A stretch of DNA of 64,000 nt from Hungatella effluvii. Lineage in GTDB: Bacteria > Bacillota > Clostridia > Lachnospirales > Lachnospiraceae. The notes below the pieces were generated by a model. It worked only from the letters and a program-made list of their open reading frames with translations, searched no databases and was not told the DNA's origin. A program made the position numbers and the translations under genes. Positions 1-8,273 of the stretch are shown in pieces; the stretch's first letter is position 1, and each line of letters begins with the position of its first letter. The stretch covers positions 1-64,000 of the forward strand of contig NZ_QJKD01000021.1 of NCBI RefSeq assembly GCF_003201875.1, written 5' to 3'.

Positions 1-134
1 TGTTCCACTAATAATTCATTCAATGTTCCAAGCTTGCGGATGGTTCTGGACGTAGATTTTCCGTTGCCATCTATAAAGGACTGCTTGATGTAAAAAGATT
101 CAGCATTCTTTGATTTTGATGTATTTACCTTCAT
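1..134 (-). CDS. IS1634-like transposase, N-terminal fragment cut by window edge
   Basis: The reverse strand opens at an ATG at 134 preceded by a strong GGGAGGT ribosome binding site and stays open to the window edge (about 44 codons). The peptide begins MKVNTSKSKNAESFYIKQSF and continues with GKSTSRTIRKLGTLNELL. This resembles the start of IS1634/IS4-type DDE transposases, which typically open with a short strand followed by a KLGT motif. The catalytic domain lies outside the window, so whether the element is intact cannot be judged. Its right end should lie somewhere in 135-250, but I could not identify a terminal inverted repeat without the other end. Family assignment is from remembered family resemblance. 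Confidence 0.7.
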   Translation of the reverse strand, partial: MKVNTSKSKNAESFYIKQSFIDGNGKSTSRTIRKLGTLNELLVE

Positions 135-291
135 AAGTTATTACCTCCCTCCCCCTATTATACCATAAAAGAGCTAAAAAGCCTATATATAAAAACATAA
201 AATTTGACAAAAAAATATAAGCCAGTAGCGGCTTAGCGGTGTTTTTTTAGATTGGGGGTGTCAAACTCCCGGGTTAATGCGAGTCATTTTG

Positions 292-320
292 TTGACAAAA
301 CGGTATTTTCGTTTTATAAT
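292..320 (+). promoter_or_regulatory. Consensus sigma-A promoter of the DUF6465 gene
   Basis: TTGACA at 292-297 and TATAAT at 315-320 are separated by exactly 17 bp, a perfect match to the vegetative consensus. The predicted start near 327 gives a leader of about 84 nt before the ATG at 411. Confidence 0.85.
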
Positions 321-410
321 TCACTCAGCTAAAATATAAACATCAGAAGGCAGGCTGAACTTATACACGTCAACAGTAGAAACAGATGAATCTGTTTGAG
401 GAGGAGAATT

Positions 411-896
411 ATGATGAATACTAAGAGTGAAACTAAGACAGCAACGAAGACGGCAGAGACGAAAGCTGTAGAGACGAAAACAGCGGAAGTCAAGACGGCA
501 GAAAAGAAACCGGCGAAAGCAACTCCGTCAGAGGCTAAGAAGGCACCGGCAGCAAAACCGGCGGCTGAGAAGAAAGCGGCTGCACCAAAGAAGGCTGCTC
601 CGGCTAAGAAGGAAGCTGCGCCGAAGGCTGCACCTGAGAAAAAGGAAGCTGCGCCAAAGAAAGCTGTTGCTAAGAAGCCTGCAGCTGTGAAGGAAGTAAA
701 GTCTTCCGTAGTGATCGAGTTTGCTGGAAAGCAGATCGTTGCAAAAGATGTTCTGGAAGCTGCAAAGAAGGCTTATGAGTCCATGAACAAGGGCGCTGTC
801 ATCGAGACAATCGAGATTTATGTGAAGCCGGAAGAGCATGCTGCTTACTACGTTGTAAACGGCGAAGGTTCTGATCAGTATAAGGTTATGTTATAA
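411..896 (+). CDS. DUF6465-type Lys/Ala-rich protein
   Basis: This 161-residue protein has two parts. Residues 1 to about 95 are a low-complexity stretch rich in Lys, Ala, Pro and Glu with repeated KKAAP/KKEAAPK blocks, resembling histone H1 tails. Residues about 98 to 161 form a compact domain (SVVIEFAGKQIVAKDVLEAA ... YVVNGEGSDQYKVML) that I recognise as the DUF6465 type common in Lachnospiraceae. The ATG at 411 follows GAGGAGGAG at good spacing; an upstream TTG at 396 lies in the ribosome binding site and is rejected. The gene is monocistronic, with a perfect consensus promoter and its own terminator, which suggests high expression. The basic tail could bind nucleic acid, but this is inference. 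Confidence 0.85.
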   Translation: MMNTKSETKTATKTAETKAVETKTAEVKTAEKKPAKATPSEAKKAPAAKPAAEKKAAAPKKAAPAKKEAAPKAAPEKKEAAPKKAVAKKPAAVKEVKSSVVIEFAGKQIVAKDVLEAAKKAYESMNKGAVIETIEIYVKPEEHAAYYVVNGEGSDQYKVML

Positions 897-919
897 TTGA
901 ATACATAGAACACGATACG

Positions 920-979
920 GTGCTGTAAAAGGAATGGACGCGTTTTTGCGGAGGATGTTCTTTTTACAGCACTATTTTT
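920..979 (+). terminator. Rho-independent terminator after DUF6465 gene
   Basis: An 11-bp perfect stem (GTGCTGTAAAA at 920-930 with TTTTACAGCAC at 962-972) is followed by TATTTTT. The loop is about 31 nt. Confidence 0.75.
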
Positions 980-1028
980 CTGCCGGCAGCGAGTCAGATG
1001 GCGTACTTGCGGGCGGCCTGCGACGTTT

Positions 1029-1607
1029 TTAGACTTTGTGCTTCAGACTGTAGTAACCGTCCCTGGATGATATAACACGACGGTACAGTCTGATGAGCAT
1101 CAGAGTACAGGATACGGTAAAGAATATTTCCAGCGCGCTGCTGACGATTCCGGCCAGACACAAGAGCATGGCCGACAGCACAGTGATGATGTTCAGACAG
1201 ATGAAGTAGGGACGGTATACTTCCCGGTTCATGCAGTAGAGCTTCCACACGATCAGGTAGAGACAGGCCAGCAGCAGCACGGAGGCGCTGAAGGCGAAGA
1301 TCACGTGGAGAAATGCCCGAAAGGGCCTGTTTTCGGGAAGATAGGGCGTGGTGACCGCGAAGGCCAGCAGGATCAGTGCGCTGACGCTCGTAACCGTCTC
1401 CTTCCGGTTGCGTGGGAGGTGATGAATAATTTTTCTCAGCACATAGTAAAAATAGATGCCCACGATGATTCCCCATAAGAGAAAGGCATTCTTGCGGTTA
1501 GCCAGACTGCCCAGTACGGAGAAGTTCAGCCTGAATAAATCGGTTCCCCAGGCAAAAAGAAACGTGTAAACGGGAATAATAAAGTAAGCGGTGATGTTTA
1601 ATATCAT
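1029..1607 (-). CDS. Polytopic membrane protein of unknown function
   Basis: The 192-residue product is very hydrophobic, with about six predicted membrane segments: near residues 5-20, 40-58, 72-88, 100-122, 134-156 and possibly 158-172. The tail is basic (RLYRRVISSRDGYYSLKHKV). There is no signal peptide apart from the first membrane helix and no catalytic motif that I recognise. The ATG at 1607 has AGG upstream (GCGAGGTACGAC). It lies convergent with the DUF6465 gene and divergent from the rRNA methyltransferase gene. I do not recognise the family and assign no function. Confidence 0.7.
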   Translation of the reverse strand: MILNITAYFIIPVYTFLFAWGTDLFRLNFSVLGSLANRKNAFLLWGIIVGIYFYYVLRKIIHHLPRNRKETVTSVSALILLAFAVTTPYLPENRPFRAFLHVIFAFSASVLLLACLYLIVWKLYCMNREVYRPYFICLNIITVLSAMLLCLAGIVSSALEIFFTVSCTLMLIRLYRRVISSRDGYYSLKHKV

Positions 1608-1814
1608 GTCGTACCTCGCAGGTTCATTAGTTGAAGAATCGTTTTAACGTCTCCTATATATTTTTATCATATAGTTCGAAAATATTTATAAACAAAGTGT
1701 GTAATTTGTCGAAAAAATTGGAAAAATAAAGGAAAATTATTCCGGAACATTGACGGAAAAGGCCTAATCTGGTAATCTGATGGAAAGAATTTTTGAGAAA
1801 AACGAGGAATTGTG

Positions 1815-3242
1815 ATGATAGAACTGCCGGAGGCATTTAAAAAAAAGATGAAGGGCCTTCTTGAAACGGAATATGAGGCGTTTCTGGAAAGCTATGAAAA
1901 GGAGCGGGTGCAGGGACTGCGGCTGAATCCCGGAAAGGCGGAGGCGAAGGAATTTTTAGCGAAGACCTCGTTTCACTTAACGAAGATTCCGTGGGCGAGG
2001 GAAGGTTATTACTACGATTCGCAGGAGCGGCCGGGAAAGCATCCGTACCATGAAGCGGGGCTGTATTACATTCAGGAGCCCAGCGCTATGGCAGTGGTGG
2101 AACTTTTGGAGCCGAAGCCGGGAGACTGTGTGCTGGACCTCTGCGCGGCGCCGGGAGGCAAGACGACTCAGATCGCCGGACACCTGCTGGGAGAAGGCTT
2201 TTTGCTGAGCAATGAGATCCATCCGGCGAGGGCGAAGATCCTTTCGCAGAACGTGGAACGCATGGGAATCCGGAATGCGGTGGTGGCCAATGAGACGCCG
2301 GAACGGCTGGCAGAGCGCTTCCCGGAGTTTTTCGATAAAATAGTGGTGGACGCTCCATGCTCCGGCGAAGGCATGTTCCGTAAGGACGAGGAAGCCCGCA
2401 GCCAGTGGAGTCCAGATCATGTGGTCATGTGCGCAGCGAGGCAGCGCCAGATTCTGGATCATGCGGCGCAGATGCTGAAGGCCGGGGGACGCATGGTCTA
2501 TTCCACCTGCACCTTTTCTCCGGAGGAGGACGAGCAGACTATCGAGACATTTCTTTCGGACCATCCGGAATTTGAGATCGAGGATATGGGAACCAGGGAA
2601 GGCCTTTCACCGGGGAGGCCGGAATGGGGAAACCTGTCCATGGAAACACTACGGAAAACTTACCGGATATGGCCCCATATATCGGAGGGGGAAGGCCACT
2701 ATCTGGCCGTGCTTCGCAAGATGGGGAAGGATGAAGGGACGTGGAAACGAAAGGTTCCGAAGTATTTGAAAGACAAGGCCGTGTGGAAGGAGTATGAAGG
2801 CTTCTGCAGGGAATTGTTTACGGAACCGGAGCGATACCTGGACAGGGAAGAGTATATCCTGTTCGGGGACCAGCTGTATCTGCTTCCGCCTCAGATGATC
2901 GATCTGGCCGGCCTAAAGGTGGTGCGTCCCGGCCTTCATATGGGAACGATGAAGAAGAACCGCTTTGAGCCATCCCACGCCCTGGCGCTCTCCATGAAGG
3001 AAGAGGAGGCGGTGCGCCGTTTCTCCATGAAGGCGGATGGGATGGAGGCTGTCTGTTATCTGAAGGGGGAAACGCTGAGGATCGGGGAAGCAAAAAACTG
3101 TGATTTAAACGGACAGAAGGGCTGGGTCCTGATGACCGTGGACGGCTGGTCCCTGGGATTTTCCAAACTGGCCGGTGGAATCTTAAAAAATCATTATCCG
3201 AAGGGACTGCGCTGGATGGGAGGGACGGTATTCGTCTACTGA
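1815..3242 (+). CDS. RsmF-like 16S rRNA (cytosine-5) methyltransferase
   Basis: This 475-residue protein is a NOL1/NOP2/Sun family RNA m5C methyltransferase that uses S-adenosylmethionine. The SAM-binding loop is VLDLCAAPGGKT (residues about 107-117). Motif IV DAPCSGEGMFRK carries Cys182 and motif VI YSTCTFSPEE carries Cys232, the cysteine pair used for release and for attack on cytosine in this family. The C-terminal third matches the RsmF-type extension with a PUA-like region. Length is normal for RsmF. The ATG at 1815 is preferred over an overlapping GTG at 1812 because AGGA lies 6 nt upstream. A weak promoter with TTGACG at 1750 and an extended TGG TAATCT at 1770-1778 may serve it. The 3-prime end overlaps the convergent pseudouridine synthase by 7 bp. 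Confidence 0.9.
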   Translation: MIELPEAFKKKMKGLLETEYEAFLESYEKERVQGLRLNPGKAEAKEFLAKTSFHLTKIPWAREGYYYDSQERPGKHPYHEAGLYYIQEPSAMAVVELLEPKPGDCVLDLCAAPGGKTTQIAGHLLGEGFLLSNEIHPARAKILSQNVERMGIRNAVVANETPERLAERFPEFFDKIVVDAPCSGEGMFRKDEEARSQWSPDHVVMCAARQRQILDHAAQMLKAGGRMVYSTCTFSPEEDEQTIETFLSDHPEFEIEDMGTREGLSPGRPEWGNLSMETLRKTYRIWPHISEGEGHYLAVLRKMGKDEGTWKRKVPKYLKDKAVWKEYEGFCRELFTEPERYLDREEYILFGDQLYLLPPQMIDLAGLKVVRPGLHMGTMKKNRFEPSHALALSMKEEEAVRRFSMKADGMEAVCYLKGETLRIGEAKNCDLNGQKGWVLMTVDGWSLGFSKLAGGILKNHYPKGLRWMGGTVFVY

Positions 3243-4129
3243 CCGAAGAGCCGGCGCATATCCTCTGGAAGAGGGGCCTCGAAATGAAGGGGCTCCTTTT
3301 TGATGGGATGAATAAAATCCAGCTGCCACGAATGGAGGGCCTGCCTGCCGATCAGGCGGTAGTCGGGATTGTAGAGAAAATCGCCGGGCAGCGGATGGCC
3401 GATATGCTTCATGTGAACCCGGATCTGATGGGTACGTCCCGTCTCCAGACGTAGCTCCACTAAGGAACAGTCGGTGTCACGATTGTAATACAGCGTGCGG
3501 TAATGGGTTCTGGCAGAATCCCCGCGTTCAAAGTCCACACAGCGCTCGATGGTGGAATCGCAGGTCCTGGCGATGGGGGCGTCGATCACGCCTTCCGGGG
3601 GAACCAGACCGGAGGCCGCAGCCAGATAACATCTGCGTATGGCATGGGTTCGAACCATATCGGACAGCATGCAGGCGCTGAGTGCGTGTCTCGCCAGTAT
3701 CAGCAGGCCGGTGGTATCGCGGTCTAAGCGGTTAATGGCCCGGTACGTAGCGGCCTCTCCCTTCTCCCCCAGATACCAGGCGATTCCATTAGCCAGCGTA
3801 TTATCGTGATTTCCCTGGGACGGATGGATGGGGACGCCGGCGGCTTTATTGACGACGAGAAGGTCACGGTCCTCGTACCGGATGTCCAAATCCATGGGAA
3901 CGGAAACAATATTTTCTGAACCGTGTTCTTCGGGCAGTGTGACGGCGAGGGAGTCGCCCTCGTTCAGCCGGTACGTCGTATAGACCGGGATTCCATTCTT
4001 TAAAATGGATTGCTCCGTATGGCGCAGCCGGCGGATCAGAGCCGCGGAATAACCGTATGACAGCAGAAACTGTTCTACGGTCTTTTGCATGTCCTGTTGT
4101 TGAATGAGGTATGTCATAGTCGTTTTCAT
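3236..4129 (-). CDS. RluA-family 23S rRNA pseudouridine synthase
   Basis: The protein (297 residues from the ATG at 4129) converts uridine to pseudouridine in RNA. It has a short N-terminal S4-like region (LLSYGYSAALIRRLR) and a RluA catalytic domain with YEDRDLLVVNKAAGVPIHPS and the catalytic RLDRDTTG (Asp136). Near the C-terminus, LETGRTHQIRVHMKHIGHP is the conserved RluA block. Start choice is uncertain: neither the ATG at 4129 nor that at 4117 has a ribosome binding site, and the predicted transcript begins almost at 4129, so translation may be leaderless. An upstream TTG at 4165 lies inside the promoter and is rejected. Confidence 0.9.
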   Translation of the reverse strand: MKTTMTYLIQQQDMQKTVEQFLLSYGYSAALIRRLRHTEQSILKNGIPVYTTYRLNEGDSLAVTLPEEHGSENIVSVPMDLDIRYEDRDLLVVNKAAGVPIHPSQGNHDNTLANGIAWYLGEKGEAATYRAINRLDRDTTGLLILARHALSACMLSDMVRTHAIRRCYLAAASGLVPPEGVIDAPIARTCDSTIERCVDFERGDSARTHYRTLYYNRDTDCSLVELRLETGRTHQIRVHMKHIGHPLPGDFLYNPDYRLIGRQALHSWQLDFIHPIKKEPLHFEAPLPEDMRRLFGQ

Positions 4130-4136
4130 GGGGTAA

Positions 4137-4186
4137 ATTTTATCATGACTGGGTGAGATTGACAAGAAATTTTAAACATGTATAAT
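4137..4186. promoter_or_regulatory. Divergent promoters sharing one -35 region
   Basis: Forward: TTGACA 4159-4164, 16 bp, TATAAT 4181-4186. Reverse: TTGTCA read from 4165 to 4160, 17 bp, TAAAAT read from 4142 to 4137. The two -35 hexamers overlap by five bases, so polymerase should not occupy both at once. Confidence 0.7.
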
Positions 4187-4219
4187 TGTTTTATGGAAAA
4201 GAAGAAAGGACAGACGATT

Positions 4220-4489
4220 ATGATGAACGAAGAGCTTTATGAGGCACTGGAACAGGAATTAGAGAAGAATCATGTAGAGGAAGATGTAGAGGATGTGCTC
4301 CTCGATCTGGCGGAAAATATAGCAGAACGCGGAATTATGGATAAAGAAGTCGTCTTTAAGCAATCCTATGGAAGGACGGAGGTTCACGGCTGCGGAGTCT
4401 GCTCGGAGGAAGACGGAGAGACCAGCGTGCTGATCAAATGGATCCGTGTAGGGAAAAAGGAGTTTGAGATCGACGATTATTTCCTCTAG
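4220..4489 (+). CDS. Small acidic conserved protein, function unknown
   Basis: The 89-residue product is acidic, with a helical N-terminal half (NEELYEALEQELEKNH, then a run of Glu and Asp) and a C-terminal half that looks like a small beta fold with HGCGVCSEEDGE. That CxxC could bind metal or form a disulfide. The ATG at 4220 has AAAGGA 9 nt upstream. Upstream in-frame starts (4178, 4199) are at or before the predicted transcript start and are unlikely. It is followed after 48 bp by a YitT-family gene, probably in the same transcript. I do not recognise the family. Confidence 0.7.
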   Translation: MMNEELYEALEQELEKNHVEEDVEDVLLDLAENIAERGIMDKEVVFKQSYGRTEVHGCGVCSEEDGETSVLIKWIRVGKKEFEIDDYFL

Positions 4490-4537
4490 AGACAGGCCGT
4501 ATCAGCTGCACGGAGATGAAATGGAGGAAAGAATCAA

Positions 4538-5413
4538 ATGACTGGAATCAGACAGCAGTATACAGTAAAAGACCTGGGAATCGACCTGCTCTGCGATATC
4601 GCAGGCGCGTTCCTTTTTAATATCGGTATCTATAATTTCGCAGTGAACGCGGAGTTCGCCCCTGTCGGCGTCTCTGGTATCGCCCTTATTCTGCGCTACT
4701 TATTCGGACTTCCCATGGGTATCGTGAGCATCCTGCTCAACATACCAATCCTGCTTGTCAGCTATAAGCTGCTGGGAAGACGGTTCCTGCTCCGCTCCAT
4801 GAAGAGTATGGTGATCTTCGCCTTTGTGCTGGACTATGTGATGCCCATCATTCCTTTCTATGACGGAAACCCGTTCTATGCATCGATCTGTACCGGTATC
4901 TTTTCGGGGCTGGGGCTTACGATTGTTTACCTGCGGGGCGGTTCCACAGGCGGCACGGACTTCCTGGTCATGGCTATCAGGAAGCTGTTTCCCCACCTGA
5001 CGATCGGCCAGATCTCTCTGGTGGTGGATGCCGTAGTCATCACGGCCGGCGGCTTCGTGTTCCGTAATCTGGACGCGGTAATCCTGGGTATGATCTCCTC
5101 CATCGTGACTACCATGGTCATCGACAAGATCATGTACGGTCTCGGCGCCGGAAAGCTGATGCTTATCGTTACGTCGTGCGAGGCGGCGGTGGCAGCCGCC
5201 ATCGAGGAGGCCACAGGGCGGGGCTGTACGTTTTTGGAAGGACAGGGCTCCTACTCCCTGGATGAGAAGAAGGTCGTCATGTGTGCATGCAATAACAGCC
5301 AGGTAATTCCCATCAGACGCGAGGTCCATGAGATCGATAAGGGCGCGTTTATTATTATTACGGATTCGAATGAGGTATTTGGAGAGGGATTTAAGCCAAT
5401 CGAGATGATATGA
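4538..5413 (+). CDS. YitT-family membrane protein (first copy)
   Basis: This 291-residue protein has the YitT layout. The N-terminal part carries five to six membrane helices (DUF161) with the conserved NIGIYNFAVNAEFAPVGVSG, LRGGSTGGTDF and DKIMYGLGAGK segments. The cytosolic C-terminal part is a DUF2179 domain (SCEAAVAAAIEEATGRGCTF and PIRREVHEIDKGAFIIITDS). The ATG at 4538 follows TGGAGGAAAGAATCAA. The substrate of YitT proteins is not established. A second member of the family lies at 10945-11790. The gene converges on dinB and shares a hairpin with its 3-prime end. Confidence 0.88.
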   Translation: MTGIRQQYTVKDLGIDLLCDIAGAFLFNIGIYNFAVNAEFAPVGVSGIALILRYLFGLPMGIVSILLNIPILLVSYKLLGRRFLLRSMKSMVIFAFVLDYVMPIIPFYDGNPFYASICTGIFSGLGLTIVYLRGGSTGGTDFLVMAIRKLFPHLTIGQISLVVDAVVITAGGFVFRNLDAVILGMISSIVTTMVIDKIMYGLGAGKLMLIVTSCEAAVAAAIEEATGRGCTFLEGQGSYSLDEKKVVMCACNNSQVIPIRREVHEIDKGAFIIITDSNEVFGEGFKPIEMI

Positions 5414-5419
5414 CAGTAA

Positions 5420-5446
5420 GAGCGGGAAGTATTCGTATTCCCGCTC
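5420..5446. terminator. Hairpin between convergent yitT-like gene and dinB
   Basis: A perfect 9-bp stem (GAGCGGGAA 5420-5428, TTCCCGCTC 5438-5446) has a 9-nt loop and only a weak U-rich tail. It includes part of the dinB stop codon, so it may terminate both strands. Confidence 0.5.
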
Positions 5447-6725
5447 AATTCTTTGTATTCTTATCATCTTCCTTTAAGGCGGAATGAGAGAGATGTTTTT
5501 GCTTGCTGGCGGCGTGATCGACGATGGAGTCCTTCTTTAAGAAGCTGGCCCGCTTGATGATGTCGGTGCCGAACTTGCTGCGGATCTGGTCAACCGCCTT
5601 TTCCATCTCCTTCATCTTCTTGGACTGCTCCGATTCGAACAGGCTGATCTGGCTGAATTCGTCGTCGGATATCTTCGTTGCGCGCACTCCGATCAAACGG
5701 AGCGGCGTGCGGTCCCAGAACTCCTTCAGCAGACGGCAGGCGTTCTCGTAAAGTACTGTGGTGGAGTCCGTGGGACTGTTAAGCGTCGTCTGATGGGATT
5801 GTACGTGAAAGTCCCAGTCCTTGATTTCCACACAGACACAGTCACAGATCACGTGATCTGCGCGGAGCCGGGCTCCTACAGTCTCACAGAGAGACAGGAG
5901 AACGGTGAACGCCGTATCGAGGTCATCCACATCGCGGGACAGCGTGGTGCTGTTGCCGTAGCCTTTGTTAATAGGCTCGCGTTCCGCCACGGGGGAAGGA
6001 TCGATGCCGCAGGCATAGTCGTGAATCTGTATGGCGTACTTTTCGCCCAGAATGGGTTTTAACAGTTCCACATTGATGGCGGCCAGCTGGCCGATGGTGT
6101 GGATTCCGATTCCCTCCAGTTTATTCTGGGCGGAACGGCCCACGAAAAACAGTTCCCGGATGGGAAGCGGCCACATCTTTTCCGGGATCTCATCGAGAAA
6201 GAGCGTGTGGCACATGTCGGGTTTCCTGAAATCCGAGGCCATCTTGGCCAGAAGCTTATTGGGGGCAATCCCGATATTCACGGTAAAACCCAGCTCCCGG
6301 CAGATGCGTTCACGGATCTGATTGGCCGTGGTCCACGGATCTCCGAAAAGATGGATGGTGGAGCTCATGTCTAAAAATGCTTCGTCGATGCTGAATTTTT
6401 CGATATCAGGGGTGTAGTCGGATAAGAGGTTCATCAGGAGCGTGGAATAATGAATATAGACATCGAACCGCGAGGGGACGACACACAGACTCGGGCACTT
6501 TCGCAGCGCCTGGACCAGCGGTTCCCCGGTGGTTACCCCATACTTTTTTGCCGGTGTGGACTTGGCCAGCACGATGCCGTGGCGGGAAGCGGCATCCCCG
6601 CCTACCGCGGAAGGAATCGTGCGGAGATCCAGCGCCTCCGGGTCCTCCGTCAGACGGCAGACTGACTCCCAGCTTAAAAATGCGGAATTAACATCAATAT
6701 GAAAGACAAGCGGACTCTGTTCCAT
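5445..6725 (-). CDS. dinB: Y-family DNA polymerase (DinB/Pol IV)
   Basis: The 426-residue product is an error-prone translesion polymerase. The palm carries HIDVNSAF (Asp11) and SIDEAFLD (Asp114, Glu115), the metal-binding acidic residues. The SRHGIVLAKSTPAKKYGV block is the conserved finger region, and helix-hairpin-helix and little-finger regions follow. No clear beta-clamp motif was identified. The ATG at 6725 follows GGGAGGGAATCTT. A LexA-type box lies in its promoter, so DNA-damage induction is expected. It is divergent from the carboxypeptidase gene and convergent with the first yitT-like gene. Confidence 0.92.
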   Translation of the reverse strand: MEQSPLVFHIDVNSAFLSWESVCRLTEDPEALDLRTIPSAVGGDAASRHGIVLAKSTPAKKYGVTTGEPLVQALRKCPSLCVVPSRFDVYIHYSTLLMNLLSDYTPDIEKFSIDEAFLDMSSTIHLFGDPWTTANQIRERICRELGFTVNIGIAPNKLLAKMASDFRKPDMCHTLFLDEIPEKMWPLPIRELFFVGRSAQNKLEGIGIHTIGQLAAINVELLKPILGEKYAIQIHDYACGIDPSPVAEREPINKGYGNSTTLSRDVDDLDTAFTVLLSLCETVGARLRADHVICDCVCVEIKDWDFHVQSHQTTLNSPTDSTTVLYENACRLLKEFWDRTPLRLIGVRATKISDDEFSQISLFESEQSKKMKEMEKAVDQIRSKFGTDIIKRASFLKKDSIVDHAASKQKHLSHSALKEDDKNTKN

Positions 6726-6766
6726 AAGATTCCCTCCCTGAGTAAATGAAGAAATGATCTGCTTCT

Positions 6767-6795
6767 ATTATATCGAATATATGTTCGCAAGTAAA
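6767..6795 (-). promoter_or_regulatory. dinB promoter with LexA (SOS) box
   Basis: On the reverse strand TTTACT (6795-6790), 17 bp, then TATAAT (6772-6767). The spacer holds the palindrome CGAATATATGTTCG at 6774-6787, which matches the Gram-positive LexA box (CGAAC-N4-GTTCG) except for one base. A bound repressor would block polymerase. Confidence 0.8.
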
Positions 6796-6884
6796 GAGGA
6801 AACTTAAAGGCCAGACCTCTTAACCGGAATAAATGAAAAATAGAAGGAATAGGATAAAATAAAATCATACAGGGTGGTATGAGG

Positions 6885-8156
6885 ATGAAGCAGGTCATAC
6901 TATTTATTCTGTGCCTTGTGCTGTGCACGGGAATATGCGGGAGGGTTACGGCGCAGGCGGAGACGGACGGGCAGGAACAACAAAATCAGAAGGATGAACT
7001 GGGGCTGTATGCGCAGTCGGCTGTTCTGATGGATGCGAAAACAGGCAGAATCCTGTATGGGAAAAATGCGGGAGTGGCCCGTCCCATGGCGAGTACGACG
7101 AAGATCATGACCTGCATCATAGCCCTGGAGTATGGAAATCTCTCCGACACTGTGACGGCATCCCAGAATGCAGCGGCCCAGCCGAAAGTTCATTTGGGCG
7201 TGTATAAGGGGCAGACCTTCCGGCTGGAGGATTTACTCTACAGCCTGATGCTGGAATCCCACAACGACGCGGCTGTGATGATTGCGGAGCATGTGGGAGG
7301 AAGCGTGGAGGGCTTTGCGGCCCTGATGAATCAGAAAGCCAGGGATTTAGGATGCGGCGACACGTATTTTATTACACCCAACGGGCTGGACGCCAGCAAG
7401 GAGGAGAACGGCCAGATGAAGGAGCATTCCACAACAGCTGCGGATCTGGCCCGCATCATGAATTACTGCATCGGTACGTCGCCGAAAAAGGATGATTTTC
7501 TGAAGATTACGGGGACACAGAGCTATTATTTCACGGATCAGGAGGGGAAACGGTCCTACGGCTGCCAGAACCACAATGCGCTGCTGACCATGATGAGCGG
7601 CGTATTCTCTGGCAAGACCGGATTTACGGGAGGAGCGGGCTACTCCTATGTGGGGGCGTTAGAGGACGGAGAGCGGGAGTTTACCATCGCGCTCCTGGGC
7701 TGTGGATGGCCGCCTCATAAGACGTATAAATGGTCGGATGCCAGGAAGCTGTTCGGGTATGGAAAGGAACACTATCAGTACCGGGAGGTCTTCCAGGAAA
7801 AGACATTTCCTGAAATTCCGGTGGAAAATGGAGTCCCCATTTCTGGAAACCTGGGCGATCCGGTGGTGGTTCACGCCGATTTAAATCTGAAGGATGAGGA
7901 GAAGAGCTTAAAGCTTCTCATGGCAGAGGACGAGGAAGTGACCGTATCCGAGGAGCTTCCGGACCGCTTAAAGGCGCCGCTTAGGAAGGGGCAGACCGTG
8001 GGAACGGTGACGTACCGCCTGCAGGGAGAGACCGTAAAGACATTTCCTGTCTATCTCACTGAGGAGGTGGAGAAAATCACCTTCCGGTGGTGCATCGACC
8101 GTGTGATCCAGCTCTTCCGGTCACCATTTTCATTTGTAAATGACATTGCGGAATGA
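6885..8156 (+). CDS. D-alanyl-D-alanine carboxypeptidase (DacA/DacF class, PBP5-like)
   Basis: This 423-residue secreted or membrane-bound serine peptidase trims the terminal D-Ala of peptidoglycan stem peptides. A signal peptide covers residues 1 to about 24. The three active-site motifs are present: STTK (Ser70), SHN (Ser125-Asn127) and KTG (Lys244-Gly246). A PBP5-type C-terminal beta domain follows, and the tail (CIDRVIQLFRSPFSFVNDI) looks like an amphipathic membrane-anchoring helix. AGGGTGG at 6871 gives better spacing to the ATG at 6885 than to the one at 6879. The gene is alone in its transcript, divergent from dinB. Confidence 0.92.
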   Translation: MKQVILFILCLVLCTGICGRVTAQAETDGQEQQNQKDELGLYAQSAVLMDAKTGRILYGKNAGVARPMASTTKIMTCIIALEYGNLSDTVTASQNAAAQPKVHLGVYKGQTFRLEDLLYSLMLESHNDAAVMIAEHVGGSVEGFAALMNQKARDLGCGDTYFITPNGLDASKEENGQMKEHSTTAADLARIMNYCIGTSPKKDDFLKITGTQSYYFTDQEGKRSYGCQNHNALLTMMSGVFSGKTGFTGGAGYSYVGALEDGEREFTIALLGCGWPPHKTYKWSDARKLFGYGKEHYQYREVFQEKTFPEIPVENGVPISGNLGDPVVVHADLNLKDEEKSLKLLMAEDEEVTVSEELPDRLKAPLRKGQTVGTVTYRLQGETVKTFPVYLTEEVEKITFRWCIDRVIQLFRSPFSFVNDIAE

Positions 8157-8273
8157 ACAGCAACAAATGAACTGCCGGGGCGTGATAGCCTAAGCAGGGG
8201 CTTTTAGGAATGGGGCGTTTGTGATATACTATGAGCATTGAGATAGAATGAACGAAAGAAAGAGGCGTACAGA

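Noticed and set aside
4700..5467. 255-codon reverse frame opposite the first yitT-like gene
   Set aside because: Composition is His/Asp-rich shadow type, with no ribosome binding site, and the forward frame has clear family motifs.
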